Assembly: GCA_004352715.1 (NCBI GenBank)
Contig: SCFE01000087.1
Coordinates: forward strand, 1,112,822 to 1,176,821
Length of the DNA: 64,000 nucleotides
Direction of reading: 5' to 3'
Source of the DNA: Hofstenia miamia
Taxonomy: Eukaryota; Xenacoelomorpha; Acoela
The notes beneath the pieces are model-generated. The model saw nothing but the letters and a program-made list of their open reading frames with translations. It was not told where the DNA came from and did no database searches. A program made the position numbers and the translations under genes. Of the stretch, positions 41,701 through 56,700 are shown one piece after another (the stretch's first letter is position 1; each line of letters starts with the position of its first letter).

Positions 41701-44700
41701 CTTTTAAGACAGCTCTTTAATTTGTGCAAAGACTGTGTTCTTAATTCTGGACATGCACTAGAGAGCTGCTGTCATTTTTTTGAAAAAGCAATTAATCCAC
41801 TAATACGTCAAGAAAGAGATACTCTTTGTAAATATTATTTTGCGTCATTAGCTATTTTAATGTAGAGCAATTTTTTACTTAGTCTCAATTTGTTGACGGC
41901 ATATATTTTATTAAAAGCTTACTATCAGATAATATTATTGGTAGGGCGACCTTTTTTTACTTAAAAATTTAATATGATAATTAAATTAAAACAACTTCAA
42001 ATTGAACATGTATTGCTTAACATGTTATAAAGTTGTATTTGCAAATGACAGAATATTTTTAGTGTTTGCAACAGAAAATCCACCATTCTTTTATAAAAAT
42101 GTTCAGAACTGTGAAAAATTTTGTTCAAAAATGATATTAGAACATCCGTTTGTTTTTGAGTAGCTGCTCGTTTTTCTGATGCCAATTCACGCAACGCAAC
42201 CAATGTTGAAGTGTTTGCGAGAGTTGCCTTTGGTTGGTGCCGTAGCCAAGTCAAACACTCATCAAACATTTTCATGGCACTGGCATGACTGATAGGGCAG
42301 GTGGAAGATTTTTCTGGCTCTGGTACATTGTCCTCATTGTCGTCATCCACGTATTCCTCATTAGGATCTGCCGAGAGAAGCTCGACATCCAACTGCTGAC
42401 TGGAACCAGGCACTGATGTCTGCCGAGGAAACTTCTACCGAAAGCGTGTATATAGATACACTATCGTATTTCCCACAGTTTAGTTATTCAAGGGGAACAA
42501 TGTCCTAAGGGAAAATGAGTGGGCGATTAAATAAGAAATATTTGTTGGTCCGTAAAAAAAGGTTACATGCATTGTCATAGCGGCCGGATAATTGAAAAAC
42601 GGATAATCTAGAAATGGATAATCGAGGATTCACTGTATTATTATTTTCACCTTACAACCATGCGAAATAATTGCACAGTTCGCATTTTTCAGGTCTAAGC
42701 AAATTTTGTACAATGTTTTTGGCAGAAAAAAACATTTTGACTTTATTTAGTAATATTATTAGTCCATGTTGTACATATAAACTATAAAGCCACCAAATTT
42801 AATGTCACGATCATTTTAAATAGTAGTGTGATTTTATCAAAGATTTTGTAGGAATCTAAATTGGGTATAATGTTTAAAGGGTATATAGATAAAAAAATAT
42901 TTTATTGGATTTGTGGTTTTTACATTTCATAAACTTTGGATTATCGAAAATTCTCTAATATATGCTGTCTTTGTTTGCAGGTAATTTTCGTAGTGTTTTT
43001 AAGCACTTTGATTTGTTTTAGGGTTTATCAAGTATTTTCTTCAAATTGGATTTTTGATGGTTCAGCATCCACTCAAATTGTGTAAATTTTTTACTGCATT
43101 CTTAGGTTATTACCATAAAAAATGGCTAATGGCATACGATTGCCTGAACTGAAACAAAATTATACCATTGAAGAAAACAATTTGTGTGTATTACTACATA
43201 CTAGAAAATCTATTTGTATTCTATTTTTCAGACTTTGCGTAAAATGATCACATTTTCACATGCGTCCGCATTTTCTGAAAATAATGTGTTTTTGTTAATT
43301 ATTATTTTCAGTAGTTTTTTAACATGTCCCATCCTCTCCGTTAAATCTACTTCTTACTGCTGATAAGCAAGAACTTTTTTCATACATATTGAAATAAACA
43401 TGAAAAATATGTGACTGTTTCAACAAATGTGACGATAAAAATTCTCCATCTTAACCTTAAACAACCTAAAAATTTACTTACCTAAGCATTAGATATGAAG
43501 AGAATTAAAAAAATTTTTCAATTGAAAAAATACACTTTTCAAGAACTGTGGGTACAGCAATGTACTATAGTACAAGTTCTACATTCAAGCGCGTTCACTA
43601 ATACCTCTGTCCATTGCTTACGATTTCCCAATTTCCTATGGGGCTTGGAGAAAATTGTTATTCATTTAAAAAGCCACCAGGCGTCTTAAAGTTAAAGTAT
43701 TCAATAATAAATTAGGTGCAGGCGATCTTTTAAACTCAGCTAGAACAATTATATATCGTGATACAGTATTTGAATTTTACTATGATTCTCGTTTTTATAA
43801 TTGTTATCTATGATAATCGTTCGTTTAATAAAATTAGTATATATATATATAATTATTACAATTAAAACTCTAATCTTATATAATTGCATTTCTTATTTTT
43901 TGTTGATGCATCTCATTGTAGGAAGCCGACTTTAATTTCAGAAACCTAATTATTACTGTCTATGATGTGCGACCTTCATTACCTTGTTATGTTCCATTCT
44001 ATTTAGGCTTCAGGTTTTTCAATGTGGCTATCATTTTCAATTGCATGTAGAGCAGTTTTTAAAAACCTTGTTTGATATAAGCTGTTTTTCATTACAAAGT
44101 TATTTTTTCACAAATGACTAACTTTTTGAATTTGCATGAATCACTCTATATTGAAAGGAGCAATATTGCTTGTTATTGTTATAGTTATTACGTCATCCAT
44201 TTCATGTTTCACAACACTGTTTTTTACAAGTGATGTAACTATGTTTTCTACATAGACTTTAAGTAAATTCATAAGTTATCTCCAATTCATACTATGAATA
44301 TAGGCAAAATATTTACGTTTTTGGCAAGCATTTGGAACTAATTGGCCTAAGCATAAAATTGAAGCTTCAATTTTCAAAGTTGATTCCTGATTCTTGTTCT
44401 GAGTAACACATTCAAGTACTACATGTTGTGTTTTTAATGTCAATGTTAACTACACTTTAAACCATATGCTGAGCTCTTATTTATTTGTGTAAGTTAAGAT
44501 GCTAGTCGAAATTGAAACCTCGCTTATTTTATAACCATGCTAGACTGTTAAACTCGAAAAGTTCAATATCGTTTAACATTTGCTTGACCAAAAAGTGTAG
44601 CGTAGATACACCAAAGTCGTACTTTTTCAATTGAATGACATACATTACTTAGTTAGCAAAGCGTCTGAGTTTATTGCAGTCTTCTATAGTAATTTCTTAT

Positions 44701-47700
44701 TTCACATATGTTAGTTTTAATAATGATAATTGTGTTAATCGGCGTATCTGAAATCATTTTTTTGGTGTTTTAAAAAGAAGGCACCAAGGAACAATGTCCA
44801 TCACGGAGCAACTTCGATGTTTATCTGTCAACAGGAATGATGGCATCTCTGAATAAACCTAATTTTTACAATTGAGACGCTTTGGCTCTCTCTCTAATGA
44901 TTCGTTCTCATTAATTTTCTATCAGACTAATACATCATTACGCTGAACAGTACTTGTTCTTGCGATGAATTTTCCAATTTAACTGGATGTTTGTGTTAAT
45001 ATAATTTATAATCTAACCACTCCAAGCCGCCAAATCAATTAGAATTGCATTTTGAAATGTTGTTATTTCATTGAAAATATCAGAGTACTAGATCTGAGTT
45101 TGTAACTAAAAATTGTCCTGTTCTATCCGGAATTTTATCTATTTTATCTTGTTAAGATATATCCCGATTAACTCATATTTTGAGTATCTCAACTTGTAAT
45201 ATTTTTTATGCATTGTTGTCCTGCACAATATTATGTGATCTCATTTCATTATATAATGTGTTGTGTTCCACTATTTTCAAATGAAACGTTTACCCCTAAA
45301 TATTTTTTGCTCCGCTTTATCAAGAAAATAAATATTGAAAGTAAACTAAAAAAGTTAAACGAGGAGATGTATTTTCAAGCATTGAGAAAACACAATTTAT
45401 TTACGTTTCAATTGCTATTTTAATTGCATCAACTGTGCACATAAACGCAGATGTGCAAGTTATCTGACTCGATCCATTTGATTGGAATAATGTACTGCAT
45501 TTGTCGTACATTTTAGAAATTTAGTTAACCCTGAGCCAAATATAAATAGGTGAAGCAGCATAAAATATGAAATCTATCTTCGTATTGTATTGCTCAATAT
45601 ATCTGAACAAACCCATGATCTAAAAGATTTATATCTCAGGCATTACATATCGCAAGGTTGCTATTATAACTGTTTTTATAATGCTATTCTGCTTTTTCTT
45701 GTTTACTGTTCTTTCCTAAATCTTTCCTAAAAATTAGAATTGGAAATTTAAGAATCTTTTTATTGTTGTAAATTATCACTTAAAGCTTTATAGAAAAAGG
45801 AAGTAATATCTTAAGAAGCGCTTTCTCATATTGCGAAATTAATTTTTGGCAAACGTTTGTAGTTTTTCAATGTGGTACATTTGCTTTATTAAGCTTTGTC
45901 TGAATGCATCAAAGAATTTTCAATTCTGTGCCGATTTCTTGAAAAATGAAATTTTCAGAGAATAAATTTCATAAATCTTTATAGCAAAATGACGTTTTTC
46001 AAAATGTGCACTAGGAGGGCTATATCTTTCGCTGATAGCGTCATAATGAATTTGTTTTTTCCATTTTTAAATAGGTTGTTAATTTACCAAAGGTGTTACA
46101 TTTTATAGTAATTTTTCGAAAATTTGACGTTTCGGAGGAACTTCAAACAGTTGTCGAAATTGGAGGCAAATATGTTGTTTGGCTTCTATCCAAACTGTTC
46201 AGTGTGGTGTACAGTACAGTCATTTTCTAATTTTTTTATTATTATTTATATTTTACAGATATCTGTTTTAAGACCGTGTTTCAGTATAAAGACAGGTTTG
46301 TATTTTTTTATTTTTAGTTAACAAGATGTTTGATTAACTTGGCGCATGCAAGAACAGTTCATCAGCGCTGTGAGGACAATCACAGCATCACATTTTATTT
46401 TCAATCACAATTCATAAAACAAGATGTCCTCGTTATTTTTCTTACTGTCTTACAATAACTCATGATTTTCTCCAAACTATTCTCGATTTATAGTCAGTAG
46501 TGTATACACAATTGTACTATTAGTGCTCCATACACCTTCATAATGTATCAAAACTTGCATATTGTCCGGAAATTTTTAGGTGACAATATTTAGCTAAAAC
46601 TGACCAGTATATGACAATTGCAAGCAAAGATTGAAATGAACTTGGATCTACGTCAAAAAAAAACAATTATTTAGTGATCTTGGCTTGTCTCAAGAATAAT
46701 TTGTGATTGCAAATTTAAATTCACATGTCTAAATTACAGTAATTCAAGTAGATTCAAAGGGCCAAGGAAATTTTCGCAACAAGCTATTGTAGTTCATATA
46801 GGCCAAACTTATTTTGGCAAGAGTTAAAACATTTAAGTTTAGCTTGTGTCACCCGTAAAAATAACAAATGATCCCAGCCGGTGCGGGCTGGAATGTATCT
46901 TAAATTATTAAAAAATCATGTTTATAAATCTCTTTGTTTTAAAGTTGTTATTGAAGACTGAAACAGTTTGGTTAAATTTTGGTTGTTAATGTGACAATGC
47001 ATTTCTCCTACTTCAAGGCTTGAATTTTTAAGCAAATTCATCGAACGGAAGTGAGATTTTTGGTTATTGACAGTTTTATTAATGCAAACATTTTTTTACT
47101 TAAAATTATGCTTAGCAATTCCATAATTTATTTGGTAATAACAATGGTTTCGAGTGTTTTCCCCAAGGCTTTACATCATTAACTGCTCATCAAAATTTGC
47201 TGCAATTTATTTCGCTACCAATGCCATTTTACATAAGTAGCATGGTGGATATGTCAAACCTCCATAAAAGTCGCTGTTTAATGATGGTCATCGCATCATA
47301 AATAAATAAATGCGCTAAAATAGACGAGCGAGCTGTCTCCCATAGAGTCTCCACCTATAAATTAAGTCATAAATTATGCACATGTGTGTTTAGTCTTTAA
47401 CGTTATTTAAACTTTATTTCACTTGAAATTTCTTCAAACTTTATTATTTTTTTCTAATATATTTTGTAATTCGTTTTTGTAAAGATTATAATATGAAATT
47501 TACAATTAGTTTTTAATTTTGTAACCATTGAAAAGTTCTGGAAATTTGATTTTATGCTAAATATTTGACCTTTTTTAGCCTTTGGTTTTATGTAGTTCAA
47601 CCAATCTAGTTAGGTTTATTCTTTTTCTATCGACTTATTTTTACTTTTCTTTTTTCGCCTTTGTCAGGGACAGAATGTATTACTCGGTGTTTAAAAATAT

Positions 47701-50700
47701 TTTTCTTTTGAGGACTGAGTATTCTTAACAATAAAAAATTTAAAAAAATTGCTTCAATTCAACTTTATTTAATGTAGAGGGTAAATGATTTTTATGTTGA
47801 CTGATTAATGAATGTCAGCTCGTCGGAGGACCAGCTTAAACCCAAATGAGAATGAAAGAGTGTTCAAGAATTCCTAACTCCAATTTAGGAACCAAGCTTG
47901 TTTGTTTTAAATAAAAAAACTAGAATTTGGAAATAATCGAAATTTAATAATAAAATCGGGTTTTATTTTTTTTCAAAAATGAGTTTATTTTTTAGGCAAA
48001 CAGAATTTTTGAATTAGTTGTTTTTTTAGAATAATACGAACTAAAGGGCTGAATTTGTTGCAGAATATACTATTTCACATATTTTAGTAATTGGTGGTGA
48101 GCATGAAATTCAGTTGTTTTTGTTTATTCTGTAATTTCATTTAAAATGATACCTAAACATCTCATCATTTCTAGTTATATTTATGTCAACCATCTATGTT
48201 TCTTTGTTTTATCAACGTGTAATCGGTTTACAAAATGTGATCTAATGAACCGACCAAACCGACATTAGACCGGGCACACTTATCAGGGAGATGCCGCGAA
48301 AAAATTAAATTTCTCCCTATCATTGTTTTTAAAATGAAATCAACGGAATGAGTTTCAGTTTTAATCTTAAAATATTTTAAGCAAGCCTTTTTGTTTGCAA
48401 GAGGCTATGACCAGAGATCCATATTGGAAGGCTATTTGTTTATCCTCCTCATAATTCTTAGCATATGCTACCACGATTAATAGTTTATCTACTGCTATTT
48501 CTTTAACACTTAAATGCATGGCATGCTAAATCACATTATTGCATAGTGTTGCATAAAGACATACAAACTTTGTTTTCTTCTTTACTTAGAATTATCAATT
48601 TCAATTTAGACTTACGAAATTATTCAATTCATATTTTGACAAATTGAAACGGTGCTATATTTTTAGTTATTTAAATTTCTGCTAAATCGATGCTTTAAAA
48701 TTAATAGCGGAAGACTAGATTTTGCCAGTTCAATATTTGTCCATATTTTGCGGTATGCATTTTTATTTACGCTACCAGTTTTTGTTAGTATATATAGGTG
48801 TGATTTATTCATTTTGCTTTTTCGTTTGACTATTATTTTTATTAAAATACTGTGTTTCTAAATTCATACATGTATTTAAAGGGCGCCTAGACGTGGTACA
48901 GCTTGACTGGCACGTCCCTTTAACAGGATTATTTATACGGCTAGGAATTTTTTGTTAAACTGAATTTTTTTGCTCTTAAAATTGATTATTATTGCTGTCA
49001 CCTAAATTGCACGAGATAAAGATTGCACTGAGTTTTGGTTTTTAACTTAGCATGTAGGTTTCACTCATTGCACCCAAGATTCTTTATTCTTTATCTAATT
49101 AGGACTCTAGTCATAAACGACTATTTCACAAGGTTATTTGTATCGGTTCAACCATCACGATCTCCTGTTTACTTTTACTTTGACTTTTATTAGTAAGGGT
49201 ACTATAGCAGGAGGAGTTGATTATTAAACTGTAGCTTTGGTAAATCTAGCTTCGAAACAAAACCCTCAATAGATCAGATATTAGGACTGCTCGCTGATTT
49301 CATACCGATCCCACAATAGCATGGGCCTAATAGGCCCTATTCTCTTAATTTTGATTTTTATACTTAAAAAATGAAACTACATTCTTATTTATTTCATTTT
49401 CCAAACAAAGTAGTTCTCCAAAGATATTTTAAAATGTAAAACCAACAGTTTTGGTATTTAAATCAAAACCTGATGGACGCAAAACTACATACAGAGTACC
49501 TTTTGTATTAAATTTTTTGAATTTTAGTTTGAGTACATTCTATGCTAATAACCTCATAAAAATTAGGTGTTTGCAAATTTTAAATTGCATTAATACTATC
49601 AACAGTGTTTTTGTTAAAGTATTGATTTATTCTTACAATAACATATGTCTTGATCAAACCATATCATTTCCAACAATAGCTATTTGTTACACTATTTGCA
49701 ATTCTATTGAGGAAATTCATCAATGTACATAACCATGGCATTAATTCCCACAATATTCGGCCTACTATAAAAATGCTGAAATAATCATCTCCAATCCATC
49801 TGATTGTATAAGATATATAATTGATCAACTATATCTATTTCTTGTTTTGTTACATTATAGATTATTATTAAAAATACATCATATATTCATGAATTCTTTT
49901 AACAAGCTTAGTAGCAGAAATGCGAATATTTATCACAATTTAAGAGTTTGCAGAGCCATAGATAACTAAATATTTAGTTATCTATGGAAGAGCTAACATT
50001 GATGAATAATTCATAACTATCCATGCATTTAAAATGTTAGTATATTATGTTGTTCATTTTGAATAATCTCAGACAATGAGTCAGAATCTGTAGCAATTTT
50101 AGTATTTTTAAGAAAAATATCTGGAAGCATTTCATTTTCACTGCTGATTGTATATCCTGGATAACAATAAAAAACTTAATCACCATCATTCGTTGTGTAA
50201 AGAAGATTGCTTGTTGTATTTATCATGACACTGTTGTTTAGAAGAATTGGATATTTTGAAAATTTCCTTCAACTAGCAACACAATAATTGAATAAAATCT
50301 TACATGGGAATTATAATTTGAACAGCTATAGCATAATCCTACTGAATGTAATTGGGCTTATTAAATTTGAATGCTTTAGCATATTTCTAAACCTATATTG
50401 GAATATTCATAAAGTAAATGCAAGAGATAGGCGTCATAGCTCCAAGCAATTAAATAATTCAAATTGTATTCTGAGCAAGTTGCTTTTATTGCATCTCAAA
50501 TGTTGACTGTTAATAATATAATAAATTCTTAAATTTCTGTAGATTCAAAGTTTGGACGATTTAGTGCTAAACTGTCATCATATTAACTAAAATTCATCGA
50601 GGTCTGGGCCTTATAGGCCCATGCCATGCATCTAATGGTTAATAACAATCTCAGATTGCTGACAAATTCAAATAAAGTTTATACGCTACTGCAAGTGGTT

Positions 50701-53700
50701 GGAATGTACTATTTTAATTTTATTATGTTCTTGTTCTCTTTTCCCTTAAATTTTCCATTTTTCTTCTACACAGATGAAATACTTAAATCATATCTGAGGC
50801 TTTTGTTATTTACTATTTTGTAGTGAGGATCTGATTGCATTTTTCAACTCGGCTCGGTTAAAGGCTCAACTCCAGTTCGTTTTATGACTCTACTCGAATT
50901 TGAAGCATCCAGAGTCAAATGACCCAAAATTGAATACACTCAAATGTTCACAGTGCCTTTATTTATCCCAATTTTACAAACATAAAATCGATTTGATCAA
51001 AATATTTTGGTACAACATTGTGCCTTCTTTCGAATTTCTAACAGCAAAAGGATTTTAAAATGCAAGCAAAATGTTTTTAATGTGTTCTTGACTAATTATG
51101 AGTTATGGAATGTATCTTTGTAGAGTGTTTTCAAATTCCACTATTAGTTTATGAATTATACCATATTGATAAAATATCCAAAATACACTCTAACAATTTC
51201 CGCTTTATGCACGACTTTTATGTTTAGTTGTTTGAGCGAGCCCACTAAAACGCTTTTTGTACGGTGTAACACCCACTCGTCATTTAATGAACACAAAGCT
51301 TGTTTAGCATAATTCTATAAAATGGTTTTCCTAATTTTTTTTCAAAAAATACCATACATTTTTGATAAACTGTTGCTAGTTTCTCCTTTTTGAAATTTCA
51401 ATCTACTTTGTAATATAGAGCTCGCGAACTCTATTTTTACGTGCTATTTAATGAAAGTAGCACGGAAGACAGAAGATTTAATCTGAAAATTGACTCGACT
51501 GATCCAGTTGCAAATGTTAACCCCACTTGCTGCTCCTCACCTTCTTCATTGTATTTACGTGAATTCACTTCTGATTCCGCTTATAAACTCTGAAGAAACT
51601 GAGCACAACCCCTTAATTTCCATTAAGGATTCTGAAGTTCATTAAGAGAAATTATCGAACAAATTAACAATTGTTCAATACTTTTACTTTTTCAATTCAC
51701 TTTTGTTACTAATTGATCAAAACATCAAATTATTGAAGAGCTTTAAAAACTTACATCATCTAATTATAAATTTTCCAACAAGATCAACATTTTTTGTTTT
51801 ATCCTGAATTTCGAGAGTAACATTTGAAAACAAATATTTCTAGTTATTGATTGTTAGAGGTCAATGACATTTGCTTGTTAGACTAGAGTATTGTTATCAT
51901 TCAATAATTAGAGTTGTAACACACTCCTGAAAAGAAAAATTCGGTAAATCTACAGGGTGATTCATAAGTCACTTAGCTATTTCCATTTCTTATAGTGCTG
52001 TTCACACATGACTTTTTGACTTTGAACTGTCATTTTTGTTATCAGTATTTATTATTATTTTATGTGTATATGAAATATTATTCATTAATTGTTCTATTTA
52101 GTTTAAAATGACTCTTACAATTGATGAACGTATTTTTATTGTCATTCATATGGCTAAGTTTGAAGAATCACCCATACTTGTTGAACGCAAATGGAAGATT
52201 GATATAAATAATAAACCTCCTTCTCACAATACTATGCGTAGTTTGTATAAGAAATTCAAAGAAACTGGAAGTGTACATGATGCATTACGAGTTGGTGCAC
52301 CAAAACGTCATGAAGCCAAGAAGGAAGAAATTCGGTCTTTCTTTGAAGAACAACCCTCAGCATCTATCCGGCAAGCAGCCCAAGTCTTGGCAACATCATA
52401 CAGCACTGTTCAGAGGACATTAAAAAGTACTGGACTTAAAAATTATCGCATANCGCATTTCAATGAATCCTGATTACTTGTCGAATGTGGTGTTCAGTGA
52501 TGAGGCAACCTTTTTTGTGAAAGGCATTGTTAATAAACACAACTGTCGTGTTTGGGGATATGAAAACCCACATGCAACTATTGCTCGACCATTTCAATCA
52601 CCAAAAGTTACAGTTTGGGCAGCTTTAAATAGCAAACATCTTATAGGCCCATACTTTTTTGAAGAAAATATCAACAAAGAAAATTATTTGTCAATGTTGA
52701 AGACATATGTAATACCACAATTGAAGCAGGGAAGAATATATTCAAGATGTATTTTTCAACAAGATGGAGCACCTTCACACTGGGGACTTAATGTTCGTCA
52801 ATTTCTCAATACAAAATTTGCAAACCGATGGTGGGGTCGTGATGGGCCGATAAACTGGGCTCCACGTTCACCAGATATGACCCCATTGGACTATTTTCTA
52901 TGGGGATATGTGCATGACCAAGTCTATACCACACCTATTGCCGATATAGAGGAATTAAAAATGAAAATCTCCCAACAATTTGCAACAATTAATCAGTCAG
53001 ATATGCTGGAAAAAGCATTCAATTCCTTACCTCGAAGAATGCGGCTGTGTATTGAAAATGAAGATGGAAATTTTGAACAGTTATTGTAATTATTAAATTT
53101 CATTATAAGTTGTTTGATTATAATCTTGTTATTTTTTGTTTTTATTTGTTATTTCGTTGATAGCTAGAAATAAAATAGCTAAGTGACCTATGAATCACCC
53201 TGTATATTTGGAACTTCGACAATAACTTCGCAAATTATTAGATTTCCTACCGTTGATTAATCGACTAATTAAAGCATCAAAGTAAATTTCACTTTTTTAA
53301 GTTATTCATTAGATGCTGTGCATTTCTTTGAAAAGATTTTTAATTATGTAATTCAATTTCAATAATGAACTGCTATTAAATTGTAATTAATTTTTCTGGT
53401 AATTTATCTGTGGAAGGAATACTTATTTCGGCACGGGATCTCAAACACCTTTTTAATTACATCGCGTGTGCGTTTCACTCTTTGTACTGTACCTGGTTTT
53501 GGACCTTGTACAATTCCCGTTTGCAGAGTGCTACAATGTGGTTTTTAGAGCCTGGGACTCTTTTTAAAAACAGATCATGATCGTCTGGGGTGTAAACCGT
53601 AACCAACCCGTAAAAATTTACGTTTGAGACTTGCGGGTTACGGATTGTCAAAGGGTTGAAAAAACAAATATTTATTTTTAAACATTTATTCTTATTCATT

Positions 53701-56700
53701 GAATAATTGTTGAATTACTTCTATCTCAGAATCATCAATTTCATTTACATCATCTTTATAAAGGGAAGCATACAATTAATCAAGATTATACCTGACAAAC
53801 AACATCTTCTCCAAAATTTCACTCAATAGTAGCACTCAATGCAATATATTGTATTATAATTATAATCGGGTGGTTTACGGGTTTGTGGTACGGGTTACGG
53901 ATTGCGGGTAATGGCTAAAATATTTACACCCCAGATGATCGTATTAGTGGGGTCTATCCAGGATTTTTAATTGAAAGGTGTCCAAACTGCCTTACAAAAA
54001 TATGATTCATACTTCCACCTTTGAAATAAATTGCATCTGATTACACGTGTAAGAAAACATGTAACTCTTTCTTACTACAATGGGAAATCATTAGAAATTT
54101 CTTGGTTTCATTAAATGAGTATAACCTTGAACGGAGCCGAATAGTAAAAATTATTTTATTTTTGTGTAAATTGCAAAAAGATAATGTTATAAAATGTAAC
54201 ACTTGTTATAAAAATTTATTAGTCTTTAAATGTTTATAAACCGGCTGAAACGTATTATTTGACATGGGTATATGTGAACATTTTACAGGCTTGTACGAAA
54301 ATCCCTTCCCCGCACAGTCCTACTCTACATTATTAGTGTATATACCAACTAGCTATTTCTAATGTTGCATGCCTTGATATTGAAATTTTTAATTAATATA
54401 ACTTAAAACTCAACCAAGAAATGTATTTCATTCATTCGAAATTTTAACAGAATTTGCATAATTTCTTGTTGTAATGTGCTAAATAGATTTCTGATTTAAT
54501 TTTGTGTTTATAAATAAGAATGTACATACTAAAACTTATTGGAGATATATTTTCCGGTCCATCAAAAACATGTTGTTTGCCACAAAGATACATGAAATTA
54601 ACTGAATATTATGAAATTTAATTTGTTTTAGTTCTAGTTTTAATTCAGTTTTACATTTCTTATTGAATTGAGTTTCAATTTTAACTTCAGTTGGACACAC
54701 TAGCGACGGACATGTTAAATTCCAATTTATACATATTAACAGTTGATTAACAGATATTTGCTAATGCAATGTTATCATACCATGCCTTGGACTTTAGGAC
54801 TACATGTATTGCTTTAATTATGCATTATATGTTATTTGAAAACTAGCACCAAATATTGTTGAGCGTCAAGATAGATACAAACAATTGAGAACTAAGTTTA
54901 GCACCGCTGGTGCTTTGTAAGTGTTAGCAAGGGACCTTTCTTTTCTCCGCCCTCGACCATACCGCAACTTTGACATTGTTTCGACGACTTACTATTACCT
55001 TCTGATTCAAAAGTAAAAAAGGTAATTTTTCTGTCTGCCAACTATTTAATTAATGCCTGGAATCAGTATATATAGTCTGCGAGGCTTATCGATAGTACTA
55101 ATGACACTGCATGTATAATTTTACAGAGAATTAGTGTTGAAATAACATTTGTTTGTGCTTTTTTTCTTCAAAAATCGGTTTAATTTGAATTGTTTACCTG
55201 TTAATAATAAAATTGCCACCTTCCTACTATTATTTGCTAACCATGTTGGCCAATAGTATTTCAGATGCTGTCGATATTTTATTAAGTAGTCAAAAATTCA
55301 ACCCATGCAAATGGTTACGGTTTTGAAAATTTTCTAATGCCGACTGAATTGATCAGAACTACAATCCCTTCAATAACAACGCTTTAGAAAATTTACTTGC
55401 ATATCGCTAATCTTATTCTGACTTCCTAACTAATTGTCAAAAGTTTTGCAAGCACAACTATTAGAATGTTAGTAGCAGAAGATCTCTATTTTTACAGAAA
55501 ATTTACTTTAAAACGCATTGAGAAAATTTTGCGTTAACATAGTTGAAGTTGAAATCGATAGTTATTATCAGCGAAGATATTGACATCCATATCGATCAAT
55601 AATTTCCTTTACATTCACTTAAGTTCATAATGGTGTGAACATCAATCCCTGGTATATAAAGCAGTATCACTTATAGTCCTTGTGTACACCTGATGGTTAA
55701 TCATTCTATCACCATAAATGCTCTATTTCTTTCAAAATACCGATTGTATGCAACGGTAGTTATTTTCTTATGAGTGAGTCTTTCTCTCCGTTTCTCGCTG
55801 ACCTTCAGTTATCGCTTCTAATCTTCATACAGTAAGCTATTGACACCTCTGCAAATTGACCCAAGTAAAAATTATTGATAAATTATTTCTTTAGAATATT
55901 TGATAGGCATTAATTTGACCTAGCATTTGTCACGCGGGTTATTCTTGTGAGATCCATGTGTCTCTATTACTATCTAATTATTGAATTTAGTGTTGCTTTT
56001 GCTTTGAATTATTATTTCAAAATTAATATATGTTGTTATTATTTTCATCCGGGCAATTAGTTAATGGATTTTGTTAAGATTCCATTTTTCATGCAGATTT
56101 TGATTGGATTTTACTGGAAGCGCTCATTGGTTGGGTTCAATTTGTTACGTAAGGTATGCAGAACAAGTTCAAATTCAAAAATGAAGATGTTTGTCCCACG
56201 TATATGCAAGTCTGAAATACTAGCTGTTAGACCTGCCAGTTTTAACTCAAAGGCAGATACTACTTTTTTATTACAATAGTTTCATAATTTTGGACGAGTT
56301 TAATGTACATAAAACAATTTTATTTTTTGATATTATTTTTTAAAATAAGTCAATTGTCACTCATTCTAAGTGCTCATTAGAATTTGGAATTGGATTATGT
56401 TTATGTGGACGACTCATTTTCTCTAAACACCAGTGGGGATAATATAGTCTACAATTTATTATTAATTCAGTCTCTAGACATTAATTTTTAATCTTCTTGC
56501 TTGTCGCTTCGGTAGGAGGACTTGTGATCAAATTGGAATGATCATCTTTACACCAAGCTAGAAAGTTGAGCTTGTGCTCCACACTGTACACTGGCAGAAT
56601 TTACTTTTCTGATAATTAATATCGTCAATTTATCCCAAAAATATACCTTTTAAGTGAATTCGATTTCTAAAATGATTCATTTAAAATTTCCTTCCGTACA

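Noticed and set aside
53475-53699. Minus-strand open frame [21 protein letters not shown]
   Set aside because: Half of it lies in the hAT MITE ending at 53934 and the remainder matches no family that I recognise.
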